Both the position numbers and the translations under genes were made by a program. A stretch of 64,000 nucleotides of DNA from Epibacterium sp. Ofav1-8. GTDB taxonomy: Bacteria; Pseudomonadota; Alphaproteobacteria; Rhodobacterales; Rhodobacteraceae. The stretch spans positions 107,336 through 171,335 of the forward strand of contig NZ_JAKRFD010000011.1 of assembly GCF_022348185.1 (NCBI RefSeq), in the 5' to 3' direction. Shown here piece by piece: positions 16,896 through 25,991 of this stretch; the first letter of the stretch is position 1, and every line of letters begins with the position of its first letter. Below the pieces are notes generated by a model. The model was not told where the DNA came from and did no database searches. It saw only the letters and a list, made by a program, of their open reading frames with translations.

Positions 16896-18053
16896 TCACA
16901 GCGCCTCTTGGCCAAGTGATCGGCCGATGATCTCTTTCATGATCTCTGACGTGCCCGCATAGATGCGTTCGATCCGGGCATCTACATAGGCGCGGGCCAC
17001 CGGGTATTCCTCCATGTATCCGAACCCGCCGTGCAGCTGCAGGCAGGCATCGGCCACGCGGCCCAGCATTTCGGAATGCCACAGTTTGCCGGCCGCCGCC
17101 TGCACCGGATCGAGTTTCTTTTCGACGTGCAGCGCCATAAGCTGATCGCAAAAGGCGCGTCCGGCCATCAACTGGGCCTTGATATCCGCCAGCGTGAACC
17201 GGGTGTTCTGAAAGTCGATGACCCGCGTGCCAAACGCCTTGCGGTCCGACACGTAATCCAGCGTTTCGCGGAACACACCTTCGGCGCGGGCTTGGCATTG
17301 CACAGAGATCATCACCCGTTCCTGAACCAGTTCCTGCATCATGTATTTGAAGCCCTGGTTCTGTTGGCCCAGCATGTTTTCGGCGGGCACATGGACGTTG
17401 TCAAAGAACAGCTCGGCCGTGTCCTGCGCGTGCTGGCCGATTTTCCGCAGGTTCCGGCCGCGGGTGAACCCCTCCATGCCGCGCTCTATCACCAGCAGGG
17501 AAATCCCCTTTGATCCCCGCGCCGGATCGGTGACACAGGCGGTGACGATGACATCGGCATTGTGCCCGTTGGTGATAAAGGTTTTCTGGCCGTTCACCAG
17601 CCATCCATCGCCATCCTGCGTGGCGCTGGTTTTCAGCGCGGCAAGATCGCTGCCGGTCGAAGGCTCGGTCATCGCGATGGCGGCAATTGCATCGCCCGAC
17701 ACCATCTTGGGCAAAAGCCGCGTCTTCAGCGCGTCGCTGCCGTGGTGATAAACGTAGGGCGTTACAATCAGGGAATGCAGCGAAAACCCGGGGCCGGTTG
17801 CGCCTATCCGGCTGAGTTCTTCGTTCACGATGACGTCGAAAAGGATGCCGTCGCCGACGCCGCCATATTCCTCCGGCAGCCAGGCGTTCAGCATCCCCAG
17901 CGCGCCGGCCGCCTGCCAGATCTCGCGCGGGACGATGTGATCCTCGGCCCATTGCGCATGGTTGGGTGCGACGTGCTTCTCGCAGAACCGCCGGACGATG
18001 GCGCGGAAGGCTTCGTGATCTTCGTTGAACAGGGGGCGGGGGAACATGGTCAT
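16896..18053 (-). CDS. Acyl-CoA dehydrogenase (long-chain/isovaleryl-like)
   Basis: A cytoplasmic FAD enzyme making 2-enoyl-CoA. The start at 18053 (MTMFPRPLFNEDHEAF) is chosen over the longer frame because the extra residues do not look like a dehydrogenase; this gives 385 residues. Seen are MTEPSTGSDLAALKT (FAD/substrate loop), DRKAFGTRV and ERIYAGTSEIMKEII. The last motif has Ala where short/medium-chain enzymes have the catalytic Glu (YEGT). The base is therefore probably a Glu in the helix AEGVFRETLDYV, as in long-chain and isovaleryl-CoA dehydrogenases. It lies 25 bp after the thiolase gene. Confidence 0.9.
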   Translation of the reverse strand: MTMFPRPLFNEDHEAFRAIVRRFCEKHVAPNHAQWAEDHIVPREIWQAAGALGMLNAWLPEEYGGVGDGILFDVIVNEELSRIGATGPGFSLHSLIVTPYVYHHGSDALKTRLLPKMVSGDAIAAIAMTEPSTGSDLAALKTSATQDGDGWLVNGQKTFITNGHNADVIVTACVTDPARGSKGISLLVIERGMEGFTRGRNLRKIGQHAQDTAELFFDNVHVPAENMLGQQNQGFKYMMQELVQERVMISVQCQARAEGVFRETLDYVSDRKAFGTRVIDFQNTRFTLADIKAQLMAGRAFCDQLMALHVEKKLDPVQAAAGKLWHSEMLGRVADACLQLHGGFGYMEEYPVARAYVDARIERIYAGTSEIMKEIIGRSLGQEAL

Positions 18054-18078
18054 TGCGGCATTCTCCGGTAAGGCATCA

Positions 18079-19260
18079 TCAGGTGGGGAAGGTTTCCAGC
18101 AGGGCCGCCGCGCCCTGCCCGCCGCCGATACACATGGTGGCAACCGCGAACCGCCCGCCACGGCGGCGGGTTTCGATCAGGGCATGTCCGATCATGCGCG
18201 ACCCGGACGCGCCGTAGGGGTGGCCAAAGGCGATGGCCCCGCCGTTCACGTTCAAACACTCGTCCGGGATGCCCAGGTGATCGCGGCAATGGATCACCTG
18301 CACGGCAAAGGCTTCGTTCAACTCCCACAGGTCGATATCGGACACCGATAGCCCGGCTTGGTGCAAAAGCTTGGGAACCGCGAACACCGGGCCGATCCCC
18401 ATTTCGTCGGGCTCGCAGCCTGCCACGGCAAAGCCACGGAAAATGCCCAGCGGCGTCAGCCCTAGGTCTTCGGCCTTGTCCCGCGCCATCACCACGCAGG
18501 CCGACGCGCCGTCCGAAAACTGGCTGGCATTCCCCGCGGTCACCGTACCGTCGCGCAGGACCGCTGGCAGCCCTGATATGCTGTCCTCGGTTGTGCCCGG
18601 GCGAATGCCTTCGTCCGCGCTCGCGGTGACGGCCTGGGTGCTGAGCGCACCGAATCTGTCGGCGGAGGCGGTTGTCACCTCGATCGGCACGATTTCGGCG
18701 TCAAAGCGACCTTCGCGCGCCGCGCGATCCGCTTTCTGCTGCGCGCCCGCGCCATAGGCATCGCAGGCCGCGCGGTCGATGCCATAGCGCCGCGCCACAC
18801 ATTCGGCGGTTTCGATCATGTTCAAGTAAAGTTCGGGCTTGTTGGCTTCGATCCAGGCATCGCGGGCCATATGCATGTTCATCTGGTTCTGGACGCAGGA
18901 GATAGATTCGGCACCGCCGGCCACCAGAACCTCAGCCTCGCCCACCATGACCCGCTGCGCGGCCAGCGCGACCGCCTGCAGCCCCGAGGCGCAAAAGCGG
19001 TTCACCGTCATGCCCGCCGCCGCAACCGGTAGCCCGGCGCGGATCGCGGATTGCCGCCCGATGTTGCCGCCTGTCGCGCCTTCTGGGGCGGCGCATCCCA
19101 TGATGACATCTTCGACCAGCGTATCGCAGGCGCCGGCGCGCGCCACCGCGTGGCGCACGGCATGGCCCGCCAGGGTGGCGCCATGCGTCATGTTGAAAGA
19201 TCCCTTCCACGACCGTGCAAACGGCGTGCGGGCTGTCGAAACGATGACCGCCTCTTTCAT
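18079..19260 (-). CDS. Acetyl-CoA acyltransferase (thiolase)
   Basis: 393 residues, full length. The acylated cysteine is Cys90 in VNRFCASGLQAV. The C-terminal catalytic pair lies in NGGAIAFGHPYGASGSRM (His) and CIGGGQGAA (Cys). It cleaves 3-ketoacyl-CoA with CoA to acetyl-CoA. It overlaps the multifunctional beta-oxidation gene by ATGA at 19257-19260, so the two halves of the trifunctional complex are coupled as in fadBA/fadIJ pairs. Confidence 0.94.
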   Translation of the reverse strand: MKEAVIVSTARTPFARSWKGSFNMTHGATLAGHAVRHAVARAGACDTLVEDVIMGCAAPEGATGGNIGRQSAIRAGLPVAAAGMTVNRFCASGLQAVALAAQRVMVGEAEVLVAGGAESISCVQNQMNMHMARDAWIEANKPELYLNMIETAECVARRYGIDRAACDAYGAGAQQKADRAAREGRFDAEIVPIEVTTASADRFGALSTQAVTASADEGIRPGTTEDSISGLPAVLRDGTVTAGNASQFSDGASACVVMARDKAEDLGLTPLGIFRGFAVAGCEPDEMGIGPVFAVPKLLHQAGLSVSDIDLWELNEAFAVQVIHCRDHLGIPDECLNVNGGAIAFGHPYGASGSRMIGHALIETRRRGGRFAVATMCIGGGQGAAALLETFPT

Positions 19261-21371
19261 TTCACGTTCTCCAGGTCATGCCAGCCTATCAGCTGGTCGG
19301 CGGCTTGTTGCAGTAAGGGGTGCGGGACCCAGACGCCGGGATCGGCCTGCGGCAACGCTGCAAACTCCGCCATGCGGCGCACAAGGCGCGACAGGCCAAA
19401 TTGTTCGGCAAAGTGCATCGGCCCGCCCAGATGGCGCGGGAAGCCATAGCCGTTCAGATAGACAACATCGATATCGCTGGCCCGGCTGGCGATCCCCTCG
19501 GCCAGAATGGCCGCGCCTTCGTTCACCAGGGCAAAGAGGCAGCGTTCGGTGATTTCGACATCGCTGATCTTCCGGCGTTCGCGCCCAATTTCAGCGGAAT
19601 GCGCCTCCAGCAGGGCCAAAAGATCGGCATTTTCGCGTAGTTTGCGCGCGCCTGGGACATGATCGTACCAGCCCTTGCCGGTCTTCTGGCCGAACCAGCC
19701 GCGCCCGCTGACCTTATCGGCGATGGCGGGAAACTTCAGATCCGGGTGAGCGTCGCGGCGCCGATCACGGGTAGCGGCGATAATGTCGTTGCCGGCCAAA
19801 TCCTGCATGCGGAACGGCCCCATGGCCATACCAAAGCGTTCCAGCGCGCGGTCAACCGAGGCCGGGGTCGCGCCCTCTTCGATCAGCGATTGTGCCTGGC
19901 GGACATAGCTTTCGATCATGCGGTTGCCAATGAAACCGTCACAGACGCCCGAAACCACAGGAATCTTGCGCAGGCGTTTGGCAAAATCCAGAGCGGCGGA
20001 CAGAGTGCGGTCCGACGTGACGCGCCCACGCACTACCTCGACCAGCCTCATTATGTTGGCCGGGTTGAAGAAGTGCAGCCCAATCACATCGCCGGGCCGC
20101 GTGGTGCAGGCGGCAATTTCATCCAAGTCAAGCGATGAGGTGTTCGAGGCCAGGATCGCCCCTGGTTTCATCACGGCGTCCAGCGCGGCAAAGACGGCGC
20201 GTTTTACATCCATGTTCTCGGCCACGGCTTCGATCACCAGATCGCAATCGGCCAGGTCCGTATGCGCATCGGCGGTGACAAGGCGGGCAGCGTGGTCCTG
20301 CGCCTTGTATTCGGACAACCGGCCCTTTTGCTGGGCGATGTCCCAGGTGCCTTGCGCGCGGGTCACCGCCGCCGCGCTGGCGGCCGGGTCGAGATCATGG
20401 AGCTTGACGGTCAGGCCGGCCTCCACCATCGCAATGGCGATGCCGGTGCCCATAGCCCCTGCCCCGATGACTGCCGCCGTGGCGATGCCGGGCAGGTCAT
20501 CCTGACGCGGCAGGCCCGGCACGCGGGCCGCCTTGCCCTCGGCCTGAAACGCATAGCGCAGGGCGCGGGCGCGCGGATCGCTGCGCAGGTGTTCAAAGGC
20601 GCGCATCTCCTTTTCAAGGCCGCGCGCGTAGGGCTCGGTCACGGCGCATTCCACCGCGTCGATCAGGGGCAGCAGGCCGGGCAACCGGCGCGGATCGCGC
20701 GCTGCGCCCGTCCGGGCAAACTCCAGAAAACCAGCCGCGTTGGGATGATCGACCTTGCGATCCTGCAGGCGGGGCAGCGGGCGTCGATCCGCGATGCCGA
20801 TGGCAAAGGCGATGGCGGTCCCCAGCGCGTCATTGTCGGCGTCATCGTCACCTGTCAGCTTGTCGAACAGACCTGCGGGCATTTTGTCCGCGCACATGAC
20901 GCGGCCGCTGAGCATTGCGTTCAGTGCCAGCTCAAGCCCGATTGCGCGGGGCAAAAGCTGGGTCCCGCCGGCGCCGGGCAGCACGCCCAGGGTCACCTCG
21001 GGCAGCCCGACCTTGGCCGACGCCGTCGCCACGCGGTAATGGCACATCATGGCCAGTTCCAGCCCGCCGCCAATGGCGCAGGTTTCGATTAGGGCCACAA
21101 GCGGCCGGTTCAGCCGCGCAATTGCATCGGCAACGGCATATTGCAGGTTCGGGTCCAGATTCAGCACCGCGTCATCCAACACGGATACGTCCGCGCCGGC
21201 ACAGAACGCCCGGGCGTTCCCCGTCAGGACAATGGCCTTGCAGGTGGTCTGTGCAGCTTGTTCCAGCGCCGAGATCAATTGCGCGTTGAAGTGGCGCGAC
21301 AGCAGGTTCATCCCGCCGTCATCCATGCGCACCACGGCGATGTCTTGCCGCGTTTCAACAGAAAAAGCCAT
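19257..21371 (-). CDS. Enoyl-CoA hydratase/3-hydroxyacyl-CoA dehydrogenase (FadB/FadJ-like)
   Basis: 704 residues from MAFSVETRQDIAVVRMDDGG; the longer frame runs through the promoter region. The crotonase domain (about 1-190) has CAIGGGLELAMMCHYRVA and GVLPGAGGTQLLPR. The 3-hydroxyacyl-CoA dehydrogenase part has VIGAGAMGTGIAIAMVEAG, then GLHFFNPANIMRLVEVVRG with the catalytic His. It converts enoyl-CoA to 3-ketoacyl-CoA. It is first in its operon, followed by thiolase, acyl-CoA dehydrogenase and peroxiredoxin, with two candidate TetR operators upstream. Confidence 0.94.
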   Translation of the reverse strand: MAFSVETRQDIAVVRMDDGGMNLLSRHFNAQLISALEQAAQTTCKAIVLTGNARAFCAGADVSVLDDAVLNLDPNLQYAVADAIARLNRPLVALIETCAIGGGLELAMMCHYRVATASAKVGLPEVTLGVLPGAGGTQLLPRAIGLELALNAMLSGRVMCADKMPAGLFDKLTGDDDADNDALGTAIAFAIGIADRRPLPRLQDRKVDHPNAAGFLEFARTGAARDPRRLPGLLPLIDAVECAVTEPYARGLEKEMRAFEHLRSDPRARALRYAFQAEGKAARVPGLPRQDDLPGIATAAVIGAGAMGTGIAIAMVEAGLTVKLHDLDPAASAAAVTRAQGTWDIAQQKGRLSEYKAQDHAARLVTADAHTDLADCDLVIEAVAENMDVKRAVFAALDAVMKPGAILASNTSSLDLDEIAACTTRPGDVIGLHFFNPANIMRLVEVVRGRVTSDRTLSAALDFAKRLRKIPVVSGVCDGFIGNRMIESYVRQAQSLIEEGATPASVDRALERFGMAMGPFRMQDLAGNDIIAATRDRRRDAHPDLKFPAIADKVSGRGWFGQKTGKGWYDHVPGARKLRENADLLALLEAHSAEIGRERRKISDVEITERCLFALVNEGAAILAEGIASRASDIDVVYLNGYGFPRHLGGPMHFAEQFGLSRLVRRMAEFAALPQADPGVWVPHPLLQQAADQLIGWHDLENVK

Positions 21372-21407
21372 GTCGATCTCCGCTCCCCCAACTGGGTGTG
21401 GATGGAA

Positions 21408-21425
21408 TTTAAACGACCGTTTAAA
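21408..21425. promoter_or_regulatory. Candidate TetR operator upstream of the beta-oxidation operon (proximal)
   Basis: TTTAAACGACCGTTTAAA is an 18-bp dyad with 8 of 9 base pairs matching. It lies 37 bp before the hydratase/dehydrogenase start and between that gene and the TetR gene. Size and symmetry fit TetR-family operators. Confidence 0.55.
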
Positions 21426-21515
21426 GTCTGGCAATGAGAAACTTGACTTGCGCTTAAGAGTGCCTTTAGCTGCTTGACATAGCGAAAAAATATTCAAAAC
21501 CGCGCCGTTCAAATA

Positions 21516-21533
21516 ATTGAACAAACGATCAAT
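21516..21533. promoter_or_regulatory. Candidate second dyad in the beta-oxidation promoter region
   Basis: ATTGAACAAACGATCAAT has 5-bp outer arms (ATTGA/TCAAT) around a less symmetric centre. It is 145 bp upstream of the start codon and 36 bp downstream of the TetR stop. It is weaker than the site at 21408. Confidence 0.3.
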
Positions 21534-21568
21534 AGATCTGTGTTTTTCTGTCAAAACTGGCGCTGGTC

Positions 21569-22279
21569 CTAGCGCAACGGTATGGCCAGCGCGCTGGATT
21601 GAGACGGCGCAATCATCCGGGACAGCATATCGGACATCGCCGCCGAAACCTGGGCCGAGGTCCAATCTCCGTCCCGCACATACCACTTTGTGACCCAGGC
21701 CAGCGCCCCAACAATCGTGAAGGCGGCCAATTTGGGATCACATGGCGCGATCGATCCATCGGCCAGGCCGCTTTCGATCTGGTCCCTCAGGTCAAGTTCA
21801 AGCGCTTTGCGCAGGCTGCGGATATGCGCCAGGCGTTCGTCATCCAGCGTGCCCTCGTGCAGCATGATGAAGGTTTCGGATCGCGATGTAGTCACATGTT
21901 CAAGGTGGTATTTGATAATCAGCCGCACACGTTCGAACCCCGTCTGGCCTTCGGCGGCGCCGCGTTGATGCGCCGCGCGGCTGCATTCGGCGGAATGCAG
22001 GTGCAGCTGATACAGAAGGTCGGCCTTGTCCCTGACGTAGTAGTACAAGGCGCCCTTGGTAAGCCCCAGTTCCTTGGTCAGGGCGTTCATCGACGCGCCG
22101 TGATAGCCATAGCGGTTGAACATGCGCGCGGCAGTCTCAAACAGGATCTCCATCCGCGCGGACCGTTGATCTTCGACGCTCAGCACCTTGTCGCCCCATG
22201 TCTTGCGGCGGGTCTTGCGGGTGGCGCCGCCGCGCCTGGTGCTGGATCTGCTGGGTTTTTCGTCGGCCATGGCGTCCAA
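21569..22279 (-). CDS. TetR-family transcriptional regulator
   Basis: 236 residues, or 233 if MADEKPS at 22270 is the start. A basic N-terminal tail (RSSTRRGGATRKTRRKTWGD) precedes the helix-turn-helix (ASMNALTKELGLTKGALYYYV). The C-terminal ligand domain resembles TetR_C_33-like acyl-CoA-type sensors. It lies between the thioesterase gene and the beta-oxidation operon, which probably carries its operator. By analogy with FadR/PsrA-like TetR proteins, an acyl-CoA of the pathway may be the inducer. Confidence 0.9.
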   Translation of the reverse strand: MDAMADEKPSRSSTRRGGATRKTRRKTWGDKVLSVEDQRSARMEILFETAARMFNRYGYHGASMNALTKELGLTKGALYYYVRDKADLLYQLHLHSAECSRAAHQRGAAEGQTGFERVRLIIKYHLEHVTTSRSETFIMLHEGTLDDERLAHIRSLRKALELDLRDQIESGLADGSIAPCDPKLAAFTIVGALAWVTKWYVRDGDWTSAQVSAAMSDMLSRMIAPSQSSALAIPLR

Positions 22280-22334
22280 ATGTCACCAAGTGGCAGGTCA
22301 AGGCAAGCGCCAAAACCATGCCCCGCAAACCATT

Positions 22335-23135
22335 CTAGCCGAATACGGCCACCGTTTGGTGTGACCAGCCGAGAAACGCGCCATCTGCGTCAAACAAGGC
22401 GGTTTCCTGCAACGAATAGCCGTCCTGTGCCTGTCGGCTGGAAGCCTGCAGGCAGATCCACGCCGATGCCGTGGGGGGAACCTGCGTCAGCGCCAGATCC
22501 CAGGAAATCGTGCTGAGCGGCGCCAGATCCGGCAGGGCCGTCATGACCGCGGGCGGATGGCTGTCCGCGACGGCCAGCAGCGCCACATCCGGCCGCAGAT
22601 CGCGGGCCTGGGCCAGACGGCTCCATAGGGTAATTTCGGGGCAATCCGATCCGGTCACCGGCAGCGCCCCGCCGCCCAAACGCATATCGAAACGCGACAG
22701 GAAATCCGGGCGCCCGCTATAGATGCCGATGTCCGGGCAGGACGCGGGCGGCGGCACATCAGGAAACGGCACAAAGCGGTGCGCAACCCCGCTGGGCCGG
22801 GGGTGGAAGAACCCAAAACTGGCCACAAAGACCAGCGCGTCGCTCGATGTGCATTCGACCCGGACAAAGCTGCCGCTGCGGCCTTCGCGCAGCTTGGTTA
22901 CCGCAAAACGCAGCGCGCCGACCACGGGCCGAAGATAGGTCATCTGGGCGAACCGCAGCGGCGGCAGGTCCGCCAGAACGCGCTGCGCGCTGGACAGCGC
23001 CATGGCGGCGGTGAAGCCGCCAAACGCGGTCTGCCCTTGGGCCCAGCCATCCGGCACCGTCACGCAGGCGGTGTCAGCGCTGACCGCCAGCGCGTTCACA
23101 ACCTGCCCTAGCGCGGATGTGGCGGTGCCCGACAT
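22335..23135 (-). CDS. Acyl-CoA thioesterase-like protein (double hot-dog)
   Basis: 266 residues with two hot-dog halves as in TesB-like thioesterases. The first half has TAFGGFTAAMALSSAQR and the helix-strand ending YLRPVVGALRF. The second has LSTISWDLALTQVPP, then WICLQASSRQAQDGYS and a final GAFLGWSHQTVAVFG. It probably hydrolyses acyl- or aryl-CoA intermediates, releasing CoA. It is 39 bp after the flavin reductase and in line with the monooxygenase operon. The precise substrate is not evident. Confidence 0.8.
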   Translation of the reverse strand: MSGTATSALGQVVNALAVSADTACVTVPDGWAQGQTAFGGFTAAMALSSAQRVLADLPPLRFAQMTYLRPVVGALRFAVTKLREGRSGSFVRVECTSSDALVFVASFGFFHPRPSGVAHRFVPFPDVPPPASCPDIGIYSGRPDFLSRFDMRLGGGALPVTGSDCPEITLWSRLAQARDLRPDVALLAVADSHPPAVMTALPDLAPLSTISWDLALTQVPPTASAWICLQASSRQAQDGYSLQETALFDADGAFLGWSHQTVAVFG

Positions 23136-23174
23136 TAGAACGCGGTCCCCTCGCAGTCCCCCCGGCGGGCCGGC

Positions 23175-23681
23175 CTACACCCGGCTTTCGGAGGTGCGGA
23201 TTTCCGAGTAGGCCCCGGCGTAGTAGACCAACGGCGCGTCTTCGGCTTTCTCTTCGCCCATATCGTTCACACGGACCACCAGGATTTGGTGATCGCCCGC
23301 CGGCACGACATTTTCGATTTCGCAGCGATAGACCACCGGCGCGCCCTTGATCCATGAATACCCCGATCCTTGCGAGAAGTAGTCGGCGCTTGCCGCCTCG
23401 GCCTTGCCGGCATAGCGCCTGGAAACATCCTGCTGCGCCTGGGACAGGAAATTGATCGTCAGCTTCTTGCGGGCGCGGATCCGCTCCAACTGCCGGCTTT
23501 CGTTCTTGAGGCAGAACAGCACCAGCTTTGGCGTCAGGCTGACCGAGGTGAAGGAGTTGACCGTGACGCCATGGGCATCTTCCCCGTCCTGCACCACGAC
23601 GACGGCAACGCCGGTGGGAAACCGGCCAAGGCTGCGCCGGTAATCCCCTTGATCGATACATTTCGAATTCACAAACTGCAT
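23175..23681 (-). CDS. Flavin reductase (DIM6/NTAB family)
   Basis: 168 residues from MQFVNSKCIDQGDYRRSLG; the longer frame adds an unlikely leader. The family pattern is plain: RFPTGVAVVVVQDG, then GVTVNSFTSVSLTPKLVLFC and the C-terminal DHQILVVRVNDM. Such proteins reduce FMN or FAD with NAD(P)H and hand it to a partner oxygenase. The partner is most likely the acyl-CoA-dehydrogenase-fold monooxygenase at 24201-25394, in the same operon with one RidA gene between. Confidence 0.9.
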   Translation of the reverse strand: MQFVNSKCIDQGDYRRSLGRFPTGVAVVVVQDGEDAHGVTVNSFTSVSLTPKLVLFCLKNESRQLERIRARKKLTINFLSQAQQDVSRRYAGKAEAASADYFSQGSGYSWIKGAPVVYRCEIENVVPAGDHQILVVRVNDMGEEKAEDAPLVYYAGAYSEIRTSESRV

Positions 23682-23763
23682 GGGCTTTCCCTTTGAACGT
23701 TGCCGGAAAATCGTACGGCCGGACACACCATGGGAGGATGGCGCATCCGACCACGCGCCTGCC

Positions 23764-24177
23764 TTAGGTGGGTAGATAGGCAGTCGCCTTGATCTCGATA
23801 ATCAACCCCGGCCGGGCCAGGCCGGCGACTTCGAGGATGGTCCAGGTCGGGTAGGGCTCGCCAATGTAATCCTGTTTGATCTGGACAAAATCCCCAAGGT
23901 TTTCAGAGATATTGACGTGGTACGACACCAGTTCGACGATATGTTCGAACCCGGCGCCTGCCGCCTCAAGCACCAGTTTCATCCGGTCGAAGGCATTGCG
24001 GATCTGCTGGGCGTGGTCATCGGGCATTGAGCCATCGGGGTTCAGGCCGATCTGGCCCGCGACATAGATGAAATCGCCCGCGCGCACGGCGGCGGAATAT
24101 TGGAATTTGTCGAAAATCGTTTCATCATCCGTTGCCTTGAACGCGGCATCGGTTGGGTTGAAGGTTTGCACAGTCAT
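23764..24177 (-). CDS. RidA/YjgF-family protein (first copy)
   Basis: 137 residues. RidA features are VAGQIGLNPDGSMPDD, AFDRMKLVLEAAGAGFEHIV, and the C-terminal Arg-containing LARPGLIIEIKATAY that binds the imine or carboxylate. RidA proteins deaminate reactive enamines/imines and, as RutC, act on peracid-like oxygenase products. It lies between the monooxygenase (23 bp) and its flavin reductase, so it probably processes or detoxifies the oxygenase product. Confidence 0.9.
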   Translation of the reverse strand: MTVQTFNPTDAAFKATDDETIFDKFQYSAAVRAGDFIYVAGQIGLNPDGSMPDDHAQQIRNAFDRMKLVLEAAGAGFEHIVELVSYHVNISENLGDFVQIKQDYIGEPYPTWTILEVAGLARPGLIIEIKATAYLPT

Positions 24178-24200
24178 GTGGGTCGTCCTTTTCTTAAGTG

Positions 24201-25394
24201 TTAGAGGCGCGCGCCGGCGGGCAGATCGAGATCAAGCAGCAGGCGGCCGTAAAGCTCTCCGATCGGTTCCTTTTGCAGAAGGAAATGGGAGCTCATGGCG
24301 TGAAGGTCGCGGAACAAGCGCTGCATGCGCGTGTTGGACGGCAGCAGGCTGCCGCCGACTGAGCGGAAAATGCCCTGGGCATCATTCAGCACCGCGGCGC
24401 TGGTTGCGGCGATGCGGGACCGCACCTCGGCCCGCAGCTCTCGGGAGGGGCCGCCGCTGTAGCATTTGCGCAGTATCAAATCGGCGTCGCGCAGCAGCGT
24501 ATCGCGGGCAATCGACATATTCGCCTGCGACATCGCCAGTTGGATATGGGCCATGCGGTCGTCGATCTGGGCCTGGCGCGTCGCGGAGTTGACCCGCTTG
24601 CAGATGACTGCGCGGTATTCATCGGCCACGGCGGCGGCGACGCCAAAGGTGGGCGCGGCGACCGACATCGCGAAGATGCTGTTCAGCGGGTAATCATAGA
24701 TCGCTTCGTCGCTTTCACAGTCGGGGTGCTTTTCCCCGGCCTGCAGCGCCTTCCAGCTCATGAAACGGTGTTCGGGCACGAAAACAGGATCAAGCTCGAT
24801 GTTCTTGGACCCGGTGCCGCGCATGCCCAGCACCTGCCAGGAAGAATGGTCGATCCGGAAATTCTCCGCCTCGATCAGCACCACATAGGGTTCGGCACCT
24901 TCGCCACCCGGGTTCGGGATATCCACCAGCAGGCCAACCCAGGATGCGTTGTCGATGCCCGAGGCATAGCGCCAGCTGCCCGACAGGTTGATCCCGCCGT
25001 CGCGGCGTTCAATCGTCACGTTAAACCCAACGCCCCCGGTCAGCATCGGCACCACGGCCGGTTTGCCGCAGCCAAAGACATCGCGCTGCGCTTGTTCGGA
25101 GAATTTGCCCACCATTAGCACATTTGCGGTGACTAGCCCGACAACCCAGGCGCAGGACGCGCAGCCGGAGGCCAGATCCATGACCCGGGCCCACGACACC
25201 GACGGTTCCTGGCCAAGCCCGCCGTGCCGCCGGGGCTGGGACATGCGGAAATAATCTCGCCCCACCAGTTCGTTGAACACATCCTGCGGAATACGGCTTT
25301 CGTCTTCGACGCGTTGCGCCTGTTCCTTCAACCAATCCAGGAACTGCGCTTCATTTTGGTGTGCGACCTTCGCCGCGCCGCTGATACCGGACAT
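24201..25394 (-). CDS. Two-component flavin-dependent monooxygenase, acyl-CoA-dehydrogenase fold (group D)
   Basis: 397 residues. The fold is that of HsaA/DszC/IacA-type oxygenases: YFRMSQPRRHGGLGQEPSVS (N-terminal helices), SGSWRYASGIDNASWVGLL (middle barrel), WQVLGMRGTGSKNIELDPVF (flavin loop), and a C-terminal helical domain with LFRDLHAMSSHFLLQKE, whose His is typical. It uses reduced flavin from the reductase at 23175-23681 to hydroxylate a substrate, often aromatic. An FNR-type palindrome GTATC-N4-GATAC lies 53 bp upstream. Relatives act on phenols, thiophenes and indole-acetate; the true substrate here is unknown. Confidence 0.85.
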   Translation of the reverse strand: MSGISGAAKVAHQNEAQFLDWLKEQAQRVEDESRIPQDVFNELVGRDYFRMSQPRRHGGLGQEPSVSWARVMDLASGCASCAWVVGLVTANVLMVGKFSEQAQRDVFGCGKPAVVPMLTGGVGFNVTIERRDGGINLSGSWRYASGIDNASWVGLLVDIPNPGGEGAEPYVVLIEAENFRIDHSSWQVLGMRGTGSKNIELDPVFVPEHRFMSWKALQAGEKHPDCESDEAIYDYPLNSIFAMSVAAPTFGVAAAVADEYRAVICKRVNSATRQAQIDDRMAHIQLAMSQANMSIARDTLLRDADLILRKCYSGGPSRELRAEVRSRIAATSAAVLNDAQGIFRSVGGSLLPSNTRMQRLFRDLHAMSSHFLLQKEPIGELYGRLLLDLDLPAGARL

Positions 25395-25446
25395 TTTGAT
25401 CCTCCTTGATTGGTTCGATAGCTAATGAACTCTTCCGAAGGCGTCC

Positions 25447-25460
25447 GTATCCTTGGATAC
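25447..25460. promoter_or_regulatory. GTATC-N4-GATAC operator, site E (monooxygenase operon)
   Basis: GTATCCTTGGATAC has perfect 5-bp arms with a 4-bp spacer, the spacing of FNR-type sites. It is 53 bp upstream of the monooxygenase start and downstream of the second RidA gene. It is one of seven related sites in the 25-47 kb cluster, presumably bound by the Crp/Fnr protein at 36428-37069. Confidence 0.7.
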
Positions 25461-25559
25461 ATCTGCGCGTCTTATGGCGCGTTTCCGCGTCGATCCAAAC
25501 GCAAAAAAATGCCCGGCAGACATGGATCTACCGGGCCAAGTCAGGGAGGAATTTCTACG

Positions 25560-25943
25560 TTATCCGGCCGCCATCACGTCGACCTCGATCTTGTACTGCG
25601 GCCGTCCAAGCGCGGGCACGGCCACAAGGGTCCAGGGCGGCATGTGGTCGCCGACAATTTCGCGATGGACGGCGACATAGGGATCGATGTTTTCTTCGCC
25701 GACAATGTAGCTTGTGACTTTCACGACGTTTTCGACGCCAAAGCCTTTTTCGGCGAGAATCGCCTTGATGTTGTGCCAGGCGATGCGGGCCTGTTCGCCG
25801 GCGTCTTCCGGGCAGTAACCATCCGCGTGTTCACCCAGTTGGCCGGACAGCGTCATAATCGCCGCGCCGGCCGGAATGTAAAAGCCATGGTTGTAATGGC
25901 TTGCGGGCGGGGCAATGCTCTTGGGGTTGATCGGTACGCTCAT
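25560..25943 (-). CDS. RidA/YjgF-family protein (second copy)
   Basis: 127 residues from MSVPINPKSIAPPASHYNHG. Conserved parts are MTLSGQLGEHADGYCPEDAG, AWHNIKAILAEKGFGVENVV and GRPQYKIEVDVMAAG with the ligand-binding Arg. It differs clearly from the first RidA copy, so the two are not a recent duplication and probably act on different imines. It is 48 bp downstream of the transporter ATPase gene and should be transcribed with the polyamine-type transporter. Confidence 0.88.
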   Translation of the reverse strand: MSVPINPKSIAPPASHYNHGFYIPAGAAIMTLSGQLGEHADGYCPEDAGEQARIAWHNIKAILAEKGFGVENVVKVTSYIVGEENIDPYVAVHREIVGDHMPPWTLVAVPALGRPQYKIEVDVMAAG

Positions 25944-25991
25944 GATTTTGGTCCTTTCGTTCATATGCTCGAGCTAGTTTTGGCCACTTGG

